A stretch of DNA of 64,000 bases from Actinacidiphila glaucinigra (GTDB taxonomy: Bacteria > Actinomycetota > Actinomycetes > Streptomycetales > Streptomycetaceae): NCBI RefSeq assembly GCF_900188405.1, contig NZ_FZOF01000006.1:434001-498000 (forward strand), in the 5' to 3' direction. A program made the translations under genes and the position numbers. The first letter of the stretch is position 1. Each line of letters starts with the position of its first letter. Positions 17,782 to 28,219 of the stretch are shown piece by piece. The notes under the pieces were generated by a model. It saw only the letters and a list, made by a program, of their open reading frames with translations. It was not told where the DNA came from and made no database searches.

Positions 17782-17787
17782 ACGCGG

Positions 17788-17818
17788 CGGGGTGCGCGCC
17801 GCTCCGGCACGCACCCCG
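17788..17818. terminator. Bidirectional hairpin between secreted protein gene and glyA
   Basis: CGGGGTGCG (17788-17796) pairs with CGCACCCCG (17810-17818) in the 50-nt gap between two convergent genes; loop of 13 nt. Suitable as a terminator for both. Confidence 0.5.
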
Positions 17819-17831
17819 TGCGGGCGGCGGA

Positions 17832-19274
17832 TCAGCCGAGGTCGATCCCGGGGTAGAGCGGGAAACCGGCCAGCAGGTCCGTCGCGCGCTGCGCGATCTC
17901 GTCGGAGACCTTCGCGTCCAGCACGTGCTGCGCCTTGGACGGCTTGCCGGCCGAGGTGACGCCCGCCGTCGTGGCCGTGAGCACGCGGTCGATCAGTCCG
18001 GCGATCTCGTCCATCTCGCCCGTGCCGAGGCCGCGCGTGGTCAGCGCCGGGGTGCCGATGCGGATGCCGGAGGTGTACCAGGCGCCGTTGGGGTCCTGGG
18101 GGATGGAGTTGCGGTTGGTGACGACGCCCGAGTCCAGGAGCGCCGCCTCGGCCTGCCGGCCGGTGAGCCCGTAGGAGGACTCGACGTCGATCAGGACGAG
18201 GTGGTTGTCCGTACCACCGGTCACCAGCGTGGCGCCGCGCCGCAGCAGCCCCTCGGCCAGGGCCCGCGAGTTGTCGACGATGCGCTGCGCGTAGCTGTGG
18301 AAGTCCGGGCGGCGGGCCTCCGCCAGGGCCACCGCCTTGGCGGCCATGACATGCGGCAGCGGGCCGCCGAGCACCATGGGGCAGCCGCGGTCGACCTGCT
18401 CGGCGAGCGAGGAGTCGCACAGCACCATGCCGCCGCGCGGGCCGCGCAGCGACTTGTGCGTGGTGGTGGTGACGATCTGCGCGTGCGGCACCGGGTCGAA
18501 GTCGCCGGTGAGGACCTTGCCGGCGACCAGGCCCGCGAAGTGGGCCATGTCGACCATCAGCGTGGCGCCGACCTCGTCGGCGATCTCCCGCATGATCCGG
18601 AAGTTCACCAGCCGCGGGTAGGCCGAGTAGCCCGCCACGATGACCAGCGGCCGGAACTCGCGGGCGGTCTTGCGCAGGGCCTCGTAGTCCAGCAGACCCG
18701 TGGCGGGGTCGGTGCCGTAGCTGCGCTGATCGAACATCTTGCCGGAGATGTTGGGCCGGAAGCCGTGGGTGAGGTGCCCGCCCGCGTCCAGGGACATGCC
18801 GAGCATCCGCTGGTCGCCGAGCTCGTGGCGCAGCCGCGCCCAGTCCTCCTCGCTCAGGTCGTTGACCTGGCGGGCCCCGGCCCGCTCCAGCGCGGGCGCC
18901 TCGACCCGCGCGGCGAGCACGGCCCAGAAGGCGACGAGGTTGGCGTCGATGCCGGAGTGCGGCTGCGCGTAGGCATGCTGGGCGCCGAAGACCTCGCGCG
19001 CGTGCTCGGCCGCGAGCGCCTCGACGGTGTCGACGTTGCGGCAGCCGGCGTAGAACCGGCGGCCGACGGTGCCCTCGGCGTACTTGTCGCTGAACCAGTT
19101 GCCCATGGCCAGCAGCACGGCCGGGGAGGCGTAGTTCTCGCTGGCGATCAGCTTGAGCGAGTCACGCTGGTCCTCGAGCTCCTGGCCGATGGCGTCGGCC
19201 ACGCGCGGCTCGACACCCCTGATGACCTCGATGGCACTGCGGAAGGCGGTGGATTCGGTGGAACCACTCGGCAT
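17832..19274 (-). CDS. glyA: Serine hydroxymethyltransferase
   Basis: 480 residues from ATG 19274, with AGGAGG 6 nt upstream. The enzyme interconverts serine plus tetrahydrofolate with glycine plus 5,10-methylene-THF and needs PLP. Diagnostic segments: [54 protein letters not shown] and [14 protein letters not shown], in which K274 carries PLP. It is some 60 residues longer than E. coli GlyA, mainly through an insertion about residues 125-160, a form I know from Streptomyces. A ZTP riboswitch occupies the leader (19312-19389), so expression should rise when folate is limiting and ZTP accumulates. Convergent with the secreted protein gene and divergent from rocD. Confidence 0.96.
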   Translation of the reverse strand: MPSGSTESTAFRSAIEVIRGVEPRVADAIGQELEDQRDSLKLIASENYASPAVLLAMGNWFSDKYAEGTVGRRFYAGCRNVDTVEALAAEHAREVFGAQHAYAQPHSGIDANLVAFWAVLAARVEAPALERAGARQVNDLSEEDWARLRHELGDQRMLGMSLDAGGHLTHGFRPNISGKMFDQRSYGTDPATGLLDYEALRKTAREFRPLVIVAGYSAYPRLVNFRIMREIADEVGATLMVDMAHFAGLVAGKVLTGDFDPVPHAQIVTTTTHKSLRGPRGGMVLCDSSLAEQVDRGCPMVLGGPLPHVMAAKAVALAEARRPDFHSYAQRIVDNSRALAEGLLRRGATLVTGGTDNHLVLIDVESSYGLTGRQAEAALLDSGVVTNRNSIPQDPNGAWYTSGIRIGTPALTTRGLGTGEMDEIAGLIDRVLTATTAGVTSAGKPSKAQHVLDAKVSDEIAQRATDLLAGFPLYPGIDLG

Positions 19275-19311
19275 GTCAGACCTCCTGCTGCACGGCACGG
19301 CATACGGGACG

Positions 19312-19389
19312 GCCCAGGCGCACGGCACACAGTTCACGGGCCGCTCCCCGATGGTCAATCCCATCCCAGCGCGCCAGTCACGACCCGTG
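19312..19389 (-). promoter_or_regulatory. ZTP (pfl) riboswitch upstream of glyA
   Basis: Read on the minus strand, the leader starts CACGGGTCGTGACTGGCGC (19389-19371), continues through ACCATCGGGGAGCGGCCCGTG (in two parts, 19355-19336), and ends GCGCCTGGGC (19321-19312). These are the conserved pieces of the ZTP/pfl aptamer: the GGGUCGUGACUGG arm, the CGGGGAGC arm closing P1 with GCCCGUG, and the distal GCGCCUGGGC element. The class binds ZTP/ZMP and controls folate and purine genes, including glyA, in many bacteria. The glyA ribosome site starts about 27 nt beyond, so translational or short-range transcriptional control is possible. Confidence 0.85.
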
Positions 19390-19464
19390 GCCAGCCTAGC
19401 AACGCCGGTCGGGGCGCCGCCCGGCACGAGGTTTCTTCGCATCCGGGACGAGCGACGATAGAAA

Positions 19465-19482
19465 GGGGCCCCACCGGGCCCC
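19465..19482 (+). other. GC-rich hairpin in rocD leader
   Basis: GGGGCCC (19465-19471) and GGGCCCC (19476-19482) form a perfect 7-bp stem with a CACC loop, about 40 nt before the rocD GTG. It could be a leader structure for rocD or simply a local fold; no role is assigned. Confidence 0.35.
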
Positions 19483-19522
19483 AGCGCCACAACTCCCGAC
19501 GTACCACGAACGGAGCACTCAC

Positions 19523-20728
<1,206 letters not shown>

Positions 20729-20732
20729 GCCC

Positions 20733-20774
20733 CGGGATCCGGATCCGGAACCGGGGCCTGGGCCTGGGCCTGGT
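20733..20774. repeat. Short tandem repeats at a convergent junction
   Basis: A GATCCG duplication leads into GGGCCT units (three full plus partial copies, 20755-20773), ending 20 nt before the convergent AhpD-like stop codon. Comparable hexamer runs lie at two other convergent junctions (51251-51280 and 55255-55280). Confidence 0.6.
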
Positions 20775-20794
20775 GGCGGGATGCGCCCCGGCGG

Positions 20795-21343
20795 TCAGAC
20801 GCCGTCGGGGCGGGCCGCCGGGGACAGCCGCGTCGTCACGCCGATGCGGTTCCAGGCGTTGATGGTGACGCACATGGCGATCAGCCGGGCCAGCTCCTCC
20901 TCGTCGAAGACCCGGGCGGCCTCGTCGTAGACGTCATCCGGCACGCCACGCTCCCCGAGCCGGGTCACCGCCTCGGTCAGCGCCAGCGCGGCACGCTCCC
21001 GCACGGTGTAGAACGGGGTCTCCCACCACACGGTGAGCCCGTTCAACTTCTGCTCCGTCAGCCCGAGCTTGCGGGCGTCGGCCAGGTGCAGATCCACGCA
21101 GAAGGCGCAGCCGTTGAGCTGCGAGGCGCGGGCCTTGACCAGCTCGTTGATCACGGGGTCGAGGCCGGCGGACGCCGCGGCGTCCAGGGCGATCATGGCC
21201 TTGTAGAAGTCGGGGGCGGCCTTGCCGAGCACCATTCGCGGCGCGTGGGCGGGCACCAGGTCGTGATGGCCCAGGTCGTCATGGCCCAGGTCGTCATGGT
21301 CCGGGCCGGAAGGCATGCCGGTGGAGGTCGTGATCATCGTCAT
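20795..21343 (-). CDS. AhpD-like carboxymuconolactone decarboxylase-family protein
   Basis: 182 residues from ATG 21343. Residues about 45-130 form the alkylhydroperoxidase D fold with the redox pair in LNGCAFCVDLHLADARKLGL (CxxC plus the downstream His), followed by TVRERAALALTEAVTRL. Such proteins reduce peroxides with the CxxC pair, but most members have unknown substrates. The first 30 residues are unusual: a His/Asp-rich stretch PDHDDLGHDDLGHHDL encoded by a 15-bp tandem repeat. Internal starts after it exist (such as the Met of MVLGK), so the true N-terminus is uncertain. It is divergent from a MocR regulator 49 bp away, which probably controls it. Confidence 0.85.
   Translation of the reverse strand: MTMITTSTGMPSGPDHDDLGHDDLGHHDLVPAHAPRMVLGKAAPDFYKAMIALDAAASAGLDPVINELVKARASQLNGCAFCVDLHLADARKLGLTEQKLNGLTVWWETPFYTVRERAALALTEAVTRLGERGVPDDVYDEAARVFDEEELARLIAMCVTINAWNRIGVTTRLSPAARPDGV
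21256..21300. repeat. Three 15-bp tandem units in the AhpD-like gene
   Basis: Units at 21256-21270, 21271-21285 and 21286-21300 (CCAGGTCGTSATGGY type) differ at one or two positions. On the minus strand they encode DDLGH/HDDL-type repeats at the protein's N-terminus. The copy number may vary between strains. Confidence 0.75.
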
Positions 21344-21392
21344 GGAAACAACCTAGGGACGGGGTGGCCTCGGCCCGTGGTCCACTTGGAGG

Positions 21393-22868
21393 GTGAACGA
21401 GTGGGCCATTGCAGGAGTCGACCTCCATCTGGACCTCGCCGGCGGCACCGGTGCGCGTGCCGGGCTGGAGGACGCGCTGCGCGGGGCCGTACGCGACGGC
21501 AGGCTCGCCCCCGGCACCCGGCTGCCGTCCTCCAGGACGCTCGCCAAGGACCTGGGCGTCGCCCGCAACACCGTCGCCGACGCCTACGGGCAACTGGTGG
21601 CCGAGGGCTGGCTGACCGCCCGCCAGGGCTCCGGCACGCGGGTCGGAGACGGCTGGCGCCCGACCGGGCCGCCCGCCGCCCCGCCCCGCGGCGGCCGCGC
21701 CCGCGCCGCCGCGCCGCACCCGAACGGCACCGCGGACCCCGCCCGCGCCCCGGAGCAGCCGGCCGGGCCGCCGTGGCACCGGGAGCACGTCCCGTACGAC
21801 CTGCGGCCCGGCTCGCCCGATCTCGGCTCGTTCCCCCGCGCCGCGTGGTCCGCCGCCGCGCGCCGCGCCCTGGCGGCCGCGCCCAACGACGCCCTCGGCT
21901 ACACCGACCCGCGCGGCCGCCCCGAACTGCGCGAGGCGCTGGCGGCGTACCTGGGCCGGGTGCGCGGGGTGCGCACCGCCCCGGAACTCGTCGTGGTGTG
22001 CACCGGCTTCGTCCAGGCCGCCGGGCTGATCGGCCGCGCCCTGCAGACCACGGGGTCGCACCGCGTCGCCGTCGAGGCGCTCGGATACCCGCACACCCTG
22101 CGCATCCTGCGGAAGGCCGGGCTCACCACCGTCCCGCTGACCGTCGACGACGACGGCGCGCAGGTCCGCGACCTCGACACCCGCGTCGACGCCGTGCTGC
22201 TCACGCCCGCGCACCAGTTCCCGCACGGCGCCCCGCTCTCCCCCGCGCGTCGCACGGCGGCCGTGGCCTGGGCCCGCGACACCGGCGGCCTGGTCGTCGA
22301 GGACGACTACGACGGGGAGTTCCGCTACGACCGGCAGCCGGTCGGCGCCCTGCAGGGCCTGGCGCCCGAGCACGTCGTCTACGCCGGAACCGCCAGCAAG
22401 AGCCTCGCCCCGGGGCTGCGGCTGGCCTGGCTCGCCCTGCCGCCCGCACTCGTGGAGCCCGTGCTCACCGAGAAGCTCCTCGCCGACCACCAGTCCCCCG
22501 TGCTCGACCAGCTGACCCTCGCCGAACTGATCGTCTCCGGCAACTACGACCGCCATGTGCGCCGGATGCGGCTGCACTACCGCCGCCGCCGCGACCGCCT
22601 CGTCACCGCGCTCGCCGCCCGCGCCCCCGCCGTGCGGGTGTCGGGCATCGCCGCCGGCCTCCACGCCGTGCTGCGGCTGCCGCCCGGCACGTCGGCCGGC
22701 GCGCTGGTCGCACGGGCGCGGGAGCACGGCCTCGCCCTGCAGAGCGTCGCCGACTTCGGCGGTACGGGCGACGACGCGATCGTCGTCGGCTACGGCGCCC
22801 CGCCCGAGCACGCCTTCGCCGGCTCCCTGGACGTGCTCTGCGCGCTGCTCGCCGCGCACACGGCCTGA
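21393..22868 (+). CDS. MocR/PdxR-family regulator (GntR HTH plus aminotransferase fold)
   Basis: 491 residues from GTG 21393. Residues 25-85 are a GntR winged helix (LEDALRGAVRDGRLAPGTRL, PSSRTLAKDLGVARNTVADA). After a Pro/Ala linker comes an aminotransferase class I-like domain with GYTDPRGRPELREALAAYLG, VVEDDYDGEFRYDR and VYAGTASKSLAPGLRLAW, where K336 should bind PLP. MocR proteins use PLP, alone or with a ligand, to control adjacent genes. The AhpD-like gene is divergent, and the 49-bp gap contains TGGTCCACTTGG, a plausible half of its site. A hairpin terminator separates it from mdh. Confidence 0.93.
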   Translation: MNEWAIAGVDLHLDLAGGTGARAGLEDALRGAVRDGRLAPGTRLPSSRTLAKDLGVARNTVADAYGQLVAEGWLTARQGSGTRVGDGWRPTGPPAAPPRGGRARAAAPHPNGTADPARAPEQPAGPPWHREHVPYDLRPGSPDLGSFPRAAWSAAARRALAAAPNDALGYTDPRGRPELREALAAYLGRVRGVRTAPELVVVCTGFVQAAGLIGRALQTTGSHRVAVEALGYPHTLRILRKAGLTTVPLTVDDDGAQVRDLDTRVDAVLLTPAHQFPHGAPLSPARRTAAVAWARDTGGLVVEDDYDGEFRYDRQPVGALQGLAPEHVVYAGTASKSLAPGLRLAWLALPPALVEPVLTEKLLADHQSPVLDQLTLAELIVSGNYDRHVRRMRLHYRRRRDRLVTALAARAPAVRVSGIAAGLHAVLRLPPGTSAGALVARAREHGLALQSVADFGGTGDDAIVVGYGAPPEHAFAGSLDVLCALLAAHTA

Positions 22869-22880
22869 GGAGCACGCGAA

Positions 22881-22923
22881 GCGGCCCTCCGCCGCGCCCG
22901 TGCGGGGCGCGGCGAAGGGCCGC
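22881..22923. terminator. Hairpin between MocR gene and mdh
   Basis: Arms 22881-22899 and 22905-22923 form an 18-bp stem with one C-A mismatch and a 5-nt loop, between convergent stop codons. It can terminate both transcripts. Confidence 0.7.
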
Positions 22924-22946
22924 TCGTGGGACTCGGTGTCCCGGGA

Positions 22947-24035
<1,089 letters not shown>

Positions 24036-24123
24036 CTATACCCGTGCCGTCGCGGCGGAAGCCACACTCGGTGTGGCCCCGGTCACCGCCTTCGCCCGGT
24101 GCGGCCGGCGTGCGCGGCGGTCG

Positions 24124-25011
24124 TCAGCCGGACGGGGGCGCGGCGCAGCCGTGGGGGCCGGTGGTGAGGGTGGCGCAGGCGCGGGCGGCGCCGGGCGTGC
24201 GGACGGCGAGCATCGAGGTGTACGCCGCGGGGTCCCGGCCGATACGGCTGCGCTGGGAGCGGCCGTCCCCGCCCGCCTCCGTGACGCTCACCGTGTCGCC
24301 CGGGGCTCCGGCGGAGATGCGGGCCCAGACGGCCGCGCAGACCCGGCTGTAACGCATCTCGACGTACGCGCCGCCCACCCAGGCCGCCGCGGCCGTACGG
24401 GCGTTGCCGCCTCCGCAGCCCATGCCTTCGGGGTCCTTGCCGGTGCACTCCTGGCCGGTGCACTTCACACCGGCGGGCAGAGCGGCCGCCCGCGCGCTGC
24501 GGGACGGCCCGGGCCGCGCGCGGTCGTCGCCGTCGCCGCCGGTCAGTGCGGTGGCGCCGGCCGCCGCCAGCACGACGGCCACGACGCCCACCACGAAGAG
24601 CACGACCGGACGGCGCCGTACGCCCCGGGCGGCGGCGGGGACCGGGGAGGGCGCCGCGGCCGGGGCCGGGCCGAACTCCCCGAGCGCGGCGCGGGCCTCG
24701 GCGATCCGCAGTGCCTCCATCGTGACGTCGTGGCGGCCCTCGGCGCGGCTCCAGACCCGCTCCGTGACCTCCCACATCGTGGTGAAGTGCGCCGGGTCGG
24801 CACCCGTCGCCTCGGCGAGCGCGACCACCGCGTAACGGGGCGGCAGCAGCCGCCCGTCGAGATACCGCTCCCACGAACTCCTGCTGTACCCGGTCGCCTC
24901 GGCGAGCGCCGCGACGCTCAGGCCGCCGCGGTCGACCTGGCGCCGCAGCTGCTCGGTGAACTCCCGTACCCGCGGGTCCAGGTCCTCGGCCAGTGGCCGC
25001 CAGCGGGCCAT
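24124..25011 (-). CDS. Membrane-anchored HTH protein with DUF2690 domain
   Basis: 295 residues. Residues 1-80 hold an XRE-like helix-turn-helix (LRRQVDRGGLSVAALAEATG, YSRSSWERYLDGRLLPPRYA). An Ala/Pro linker leads to one membrane helix (VVLFVVGVVAVVLAAAGATA), after which an outer domain with paired cysteines (VKCTGQECTGKDPEGMGCGG ... WVGGAYVEMRYSRVCAAVWA) matches DUF2690. The architecture couples an extracytoplasmic sensor-like domain to a DNA-binding domain. Biological role is unknown. It is followed upstream by a paralog with the same N-terminal organisation, so the pair probably arose by duplication. Confidence 0.8.
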   Translation of the reverse strand: MARWRPLAEDLDPRVREFTEQLRRQVDRGGLSVAALAEATGYSRSSWERYLDGRLLPPRYAVVALAEATGADPAHFTTMWEVTERVWSRAEGRHDVTMEALRIAEARAALGEFGPAPAAAPSPVPAAARGVRRRPVVLFVVGVVAVVLAAAGATALTGGDGDDRARPGPSRSARAAALPAGVKCTGQECTGKDPEGMGCGGGNARTAAAAWVGGAYVEMRYSRVCAAVWARISAGAPGDTVSVTEAGGDGRSQRSRIGRDPAAYTSMLAVRTPGAARACATLTTGPHGCAAPPSG

Positions 25012-25096
25012 CTCCCGTTCCCCCTCTTGCTGTTGCCGTTCCGTCCCGGAAGGCTACCGATGAGGATGCTTCGGGTGGCCCGTCCGGTTGCGCCCG

Positions 25097-25972
25097 TCAT
25101 CCGATGCAGATGCCCAGGATGATCAGGCCCAGGCAGAGCCCCTTGCCGGGGCTGCGGCTCGGGGACGCGGAGGGCGCCGGCGCCGCCGGGGCGCTCGTCG
25201 CGGGCGGCGGTGCCTTGGTGGTGGGTGCGCCGCCTCCGGGCGCCGCCGTCGTCGTCCCGCCCGTGCCGGGTGCCGCCGTGTGCGGGCCGCGTCCCGGCGC
25301 GGAGGACACCGCGCCGGTCTGGGCCACCTGCGCCGCGGGCGTGCCGCCGTCCGGGGACATGGCGCCCGCGGTACGGGAGGCCGTCACGCCCGTCGCGTCC
25401 TTCGCCTCCGCCGCAGGGGCCGACCCGGGCCAGGAGGTGACGGCGGAGCCCGCCGAGCCGGACGCGGAGGGCGCCGGGCCGGCCGGCACGGTGGCCGTGG
25501 GGCGGGCCGCCGGCGGTGCCTGGGCGCGCCCGGCCCCGTCCGTGGCCACCCCGGTCGCCACGAGCAGCGCGAACACCCCGCCGAGCACCAGCCCGCCCGC
25601 AACCACCAGCAGGGCCTTGCGGCGCCGCCTGAGGGCGTGCCGGGGCATCCCCTCGACGGGGGCGAGCGGGTCGAGCGGATCGGCGTACGGGAAGCCCTTC
25701 ATGGTGTCGGCGACCCCGCGGTCGGCCAGCTCCCACAGGGCCATCAGCCGGTCGTAGTCGGCACCGCTGAGCTGCCCCAGCACCTCGACGGCGTCACGCG
25801 GCGGGATCCTCACACCGTTGAGGTACTGCTCCCAGGCGCCCGCGCTGCTCGCCGTGCGCGCGGCCAGCGCCGGGACGCTCAGCCCGCTGCGGTCCTTCAT
25901 CCGGCGCAGATGCACGGCGAGACGGCGCGCGGCACCGTCCAATGTCTCGGGCAATGGCTCCCAACGTGCCAC
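25097..25972 (-). CDS. Membrane-anchored HTH protein, paralog lacking DUF2690
   Basis: 291 residues if started at GTG 25972, so that the protein begins VARWEPLPETLDGAARRLAV, aligned with MARWRPLAEDLDPRVREFTE of the downstream paralog. The HTH (MKDRSGLSVPALAARTASSA) and one membrane helix (ALLVVAGGLVLGGVFALLVA) are kept. The outer part, however, is about 140 residues of Ala/Pro/Thr/Gly low-complexity sequence ending in GKGLCLGLIILGICIG, a short hydrophobic tail with two cysteines. The sensor domain of its neighbour is missing. The gap to the neighbour is 85 nt, so co-transcription is likely. An upstream ATG 26032 in frame would add 20 residues without support. Confidence 0.75.
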   Translation of the reverse strand: MARWEPLPETLDGAARRLAVHLRRMKDRSGLSVPALAARTASSAGAWEQYLNGVRIPPRDAVEVLGQLSGADYDRLMALWELADRGVADTMKGFPYADPLDPLAPVEGMPRHALRRRRKALLVVAGGLVLGGVFALLVATGVATDGAGRAQAPPAARPTATVPAGPAPSASGSAGSAVTSWPGSAPAAEAKDATGVTASRTAGAMSPDGGTPAAQVAQTGAVSSAPGRGPHTAAPGTGGTTTAAPGGGAPTTKAPPPATSAPAAPAPSASPSRSPGKGLCLGLIILGICIG

Positions 25973-26048
25973 CACGCACCCCCCGGCTCCGTCGATCAAC
26001 CCACGGTAGCGACGCACATACGCTCGATGCATGGAATCCGGAGAATCC

Positions 26049-26747
26049 TCATGCGCCGCGCGGGGTGACGAGTCCGGTCTCGTAGGCGAGGACGACGGCC
26101 TGTGCGCGGCTGCCGAGGTCGAGCTTGGCCATGGTGCGGTTCAGGTGGGTCTTGACGGTGGCCTCGCTGATGAAGAGCAGGTCGGCGATCTCCGGGTTCG
26201 ACAGGCCGCGCGCGATCAGCCGCAGCACCTCCACCTCCCGCGCGGTCAGCGCCGCGAGTTCCGCGGGCGGGGCGCGGTCCGCTCCGGCGGGCGGGAGGCC
26301 GGGACGCGGGACCCCGGGGCGCGGCGGCGCGTAGGCCTCGATCAGCCGCCGGGTGACGCTCGGCGCGAAGAGGGTGTCCCCTCCTGCGACGGCGTGGACG
26401 GCGGCGATCAGCCGGTCGGGGCCGGCGTCCTTGAGCAGGAAGCCGGAGGCCCCGGCGCGCAGCGCGGTGTAGACGTACTCGTCCAGGTCGAAGGTGGTGA
26501 GGACGAGGATCCGGGGCGGCGGGTCCGCCGCGGCGGCCAGGATCCGCTCGGTGGCGACGACCCCGCTGATCCCCGGCATCCGGATGTCCATGAGGATCAC
26601 GTCGGGCGCGGTCAGCGCCGCCCGCTCCACGGCCTCCTCGCCGTCCCCGGCCTCCCCGACCACCTCGATGCCGGGGGCCGCGTGCAGCAGCGCGACGAGG
26701 CCGGCCCGGATCAGGAACTGGTCGTCGACGACGAGCACCCTGGTCAT
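26049..26747 (-). CDS. NarL/FixJ-type response regulator
   Basis: 232 residues. The receiver domain begins MTRVLVVDDQFLIRAGLVAL, with the acidic pair at D8-D9 and phosphoacceptor D54 in PDVILMDIRMPG, then LVLTTFDLDEYVYTAL and GFLLKDAG. A Pro-rich linker leads to the LuxR HTH, LTAREVEVLRLIARGLSNPE and IADLLFISEATVKTHLNRTM. ATG 26747 overlaps the stop of the kinase gene by 4 nt, so the two are co-expressed. Target genes are unknown; an autoregulatory site would lie upstream of the kinase. Confidence 0.94.
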   Translation of the reverse strand: MTRVLVVDDQFLIRAGLVALLHAAPGIEVVGEAGDGEEAVERAALTAPDVILMDIRMPGISGVVATERILAAAADPPPRILVLTTFDLDEYVYTALRAGASGFLLKDAGPDRLIAAVHAVAGGDTLFAPSVTRRLIEAYAPPRPGVPRPGLPPAGADRAPPAELAALTAREVEVLRLIARGLSNPEIADLLFISEATVKTHLNRTMAKLDLGSRAQAVVLAYETGLVTPRGA

Positions 26748-27979
26748 GCGTCCGATGCGTCCCCTCGCCGCTCTGTCCCGCGCGCGGACGTGGGAAGCAC
26801 GAGCCGTACCTCGAAACCCTCGCCGAGCGGGCCGATGTCCACCGTCCCGCCGTAGAGCCTGGCGCGCTCCCGCATGCCGATCAAGCCGTGGCCCGTTCCC
26901 CGGCCGATTGTGGCCGGATCGGATCGGCCCGGTGGCGCCACGGCGCCGCCGACCGTGCCGGTGGTGCCCGTGGCGCCCAGGCCGTCGTCGGTGACGGTCA
27001 CCGTCAGGTGGTGCGGCTCGTAGACGACCAGGACCCGGGCCCGGGCGAGGGGCGCGTGCTTGAGCACGTTGGTCAGCGCCTCCTGCACGACCCGGTACGC
27101 GCACAGGCCGACGCCGGGGGCGACGGGCCGGGGCTCGCCCTCGGTCCGCAGCTCGACGGCGAGCCCCGCGGCCCGCACCCGCTCGATCATCTCGCCCAGC
27201 CGGGTCACCGACGGCATGGGGTCGTACGAGGCCCAGCCCTCCTGCGGCTCCCCCGGCCCGGCGCGGAGCACCTTGAGCATGCGGCGCATCTCCTGGAGCG
27301 CCTCGCGGGTGGTGTCGGAGATGGTGTCGAGCGCGCCGCGGGCGGTCTGCGGGGAGGTGTGGAAGACGTACGCGGCCATGCCGGCCTGCACCGAGATCAC
27401 CGACATGTGGTGGGCGACGACGTCGTGCAGCTCGCGGGCGATCCGCGCCTGCTCCTCCGCCACCGCCTCCCGGGCCCGGTCCTGCTGCTCGGTCCGCAGT
27501 TCCTCGGTGAGCCGGGCCAGCCGCTCCTCGCGCTTGGCCGACACCCGGGCGGAGCGCCCGAAGCGGCACATCACCAGCGGGAACACCACGGCCTGGGCGG
27601 CCACCGTGGCCATCGAGCCCTGCGCCGCGGTCAGCCCGGCGTACACCCAGACCGCGCCCAGCAGCGCCGCACAGGCCAGCGCGGTGCGCACCGGGCGCAG
27701 GGCTGCGACGGTGTACAGCGCGAGCAGCGGCGCCATCGAGTTGACGACCGGCCAGTACCCGGCGGCGACGTAGAGGGCCCAGGCGGCGCAGACGAAGACG
27801 CAGACGCCGACCGGCGCCCAGCGGCGCACCACGATGGGCAGGTTGACCAGGGCGGTCAGCGCGTAGCCGAACAGGTCGAGGCGTATCCAGTCGTCGGGCG
27901 GCCGTTCGTGCCCCAGCAGCATGCTGGCGGCGGTGAAGCCCACCGCCAGCAGGACGTCGACCAGCCCCTTTTTCCCCAC
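26744..27979 (-). CDS. Two-component sensor histidine kinase (HisKA_3)
   Basis: 411 residues from GTG 27979. About four to six membrane helices in residues 5-135 form an intramembrane sensor with little extracellular sequence. A coiled coil (about 145-180) leads to the HisKA_3 dimerisation helix ARELHDVVAHHMSVISVQAG with phosphoacceptor H185. The ATPase domain shows LTNVLKHAP (N box), VTVTDDGLGATG (G1) and GHGLIGMRERARLYGG (G2). The C-terminal tail SARGTERRGDASDA is short. It pairs with the response regulator overlapping its 3' end. Sensors of this type often monitor the membrane itself; the stimulus is unknown. Confidence 0.93.
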   Translation of the reverse strand: MGKKGLVDVLLAVGFTAASMLLGHERPPDDWIRLDLFGYALTALVNLPIVVRRWAPVGVCVFVCAAWALYVAAGYWPVVNSMAPLLALYTVAALRPVRTALACAALLGAVWVYAGLTAAQGSMATVAAQAVVFPLVMCRFGRSARVSAKREERLARLTEELRTEQQDRAREAVAEEQARIARELHDVVAHHMSVISVQAGMAAYVFHTSPQTARGALDTISDTTREALQEMRRMLKVLRAGPGEPQEGWASYDPMPSVTRLGEMIERVRAAGLAVELRTEGEPRPVAPGVGLCAYRVVQEALTNVLKHAPLARARVLVVYEPHHLTVTVTDDGLGATGTTGTVGGAVAPPGRSDPATIGRGTGHGLIGMRERARLYGGTVDIGPLGEGFEVRLVLPTSARGTERRGDASDA

Positions 27980-28143
27980 GGGCGCAGCGTAGGCCCCGGC
28001 CGCGCGGGCGGGCGTCAGTCCCCCGCCGTACCGCGGAAGTTGTACGTCCTCTTCCGAAAGGTCAAACCGGTACGGGACGACCTCCCGGGCCCGCCGGCCG
28101 TAGCGTCGTGGCCGGGGGCCAGAGGGGGGCTCCCCAACGCGAC

Positions 28144-28180
28144 GGTGCCCCGTCCTCCGACGGGGGGAGGACGGGGCACC
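28144..28180 (-). terminator. Terminator of icd
   Basis: Arms 28144-28158 and 28166-28180 form a perfect 15-bp stem with a 7-nt loop, 40 nt downstream of the icd stop on the minus strand. Confidence 0.8.
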
Positions 28181-28219
28181 GGGTCGTGGAGGGTACCGTG
28201 CGGCGGCGGACGTCCGCCC

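Noticed and set aside
19465..19482. A glycine or SAM riboswitch in the glyA/rocD gap
   Set aside because: The conserved cores of those classes are absent; the structured element present on the minus strand is the ZTP type, and the plus-strand hairpin is short.
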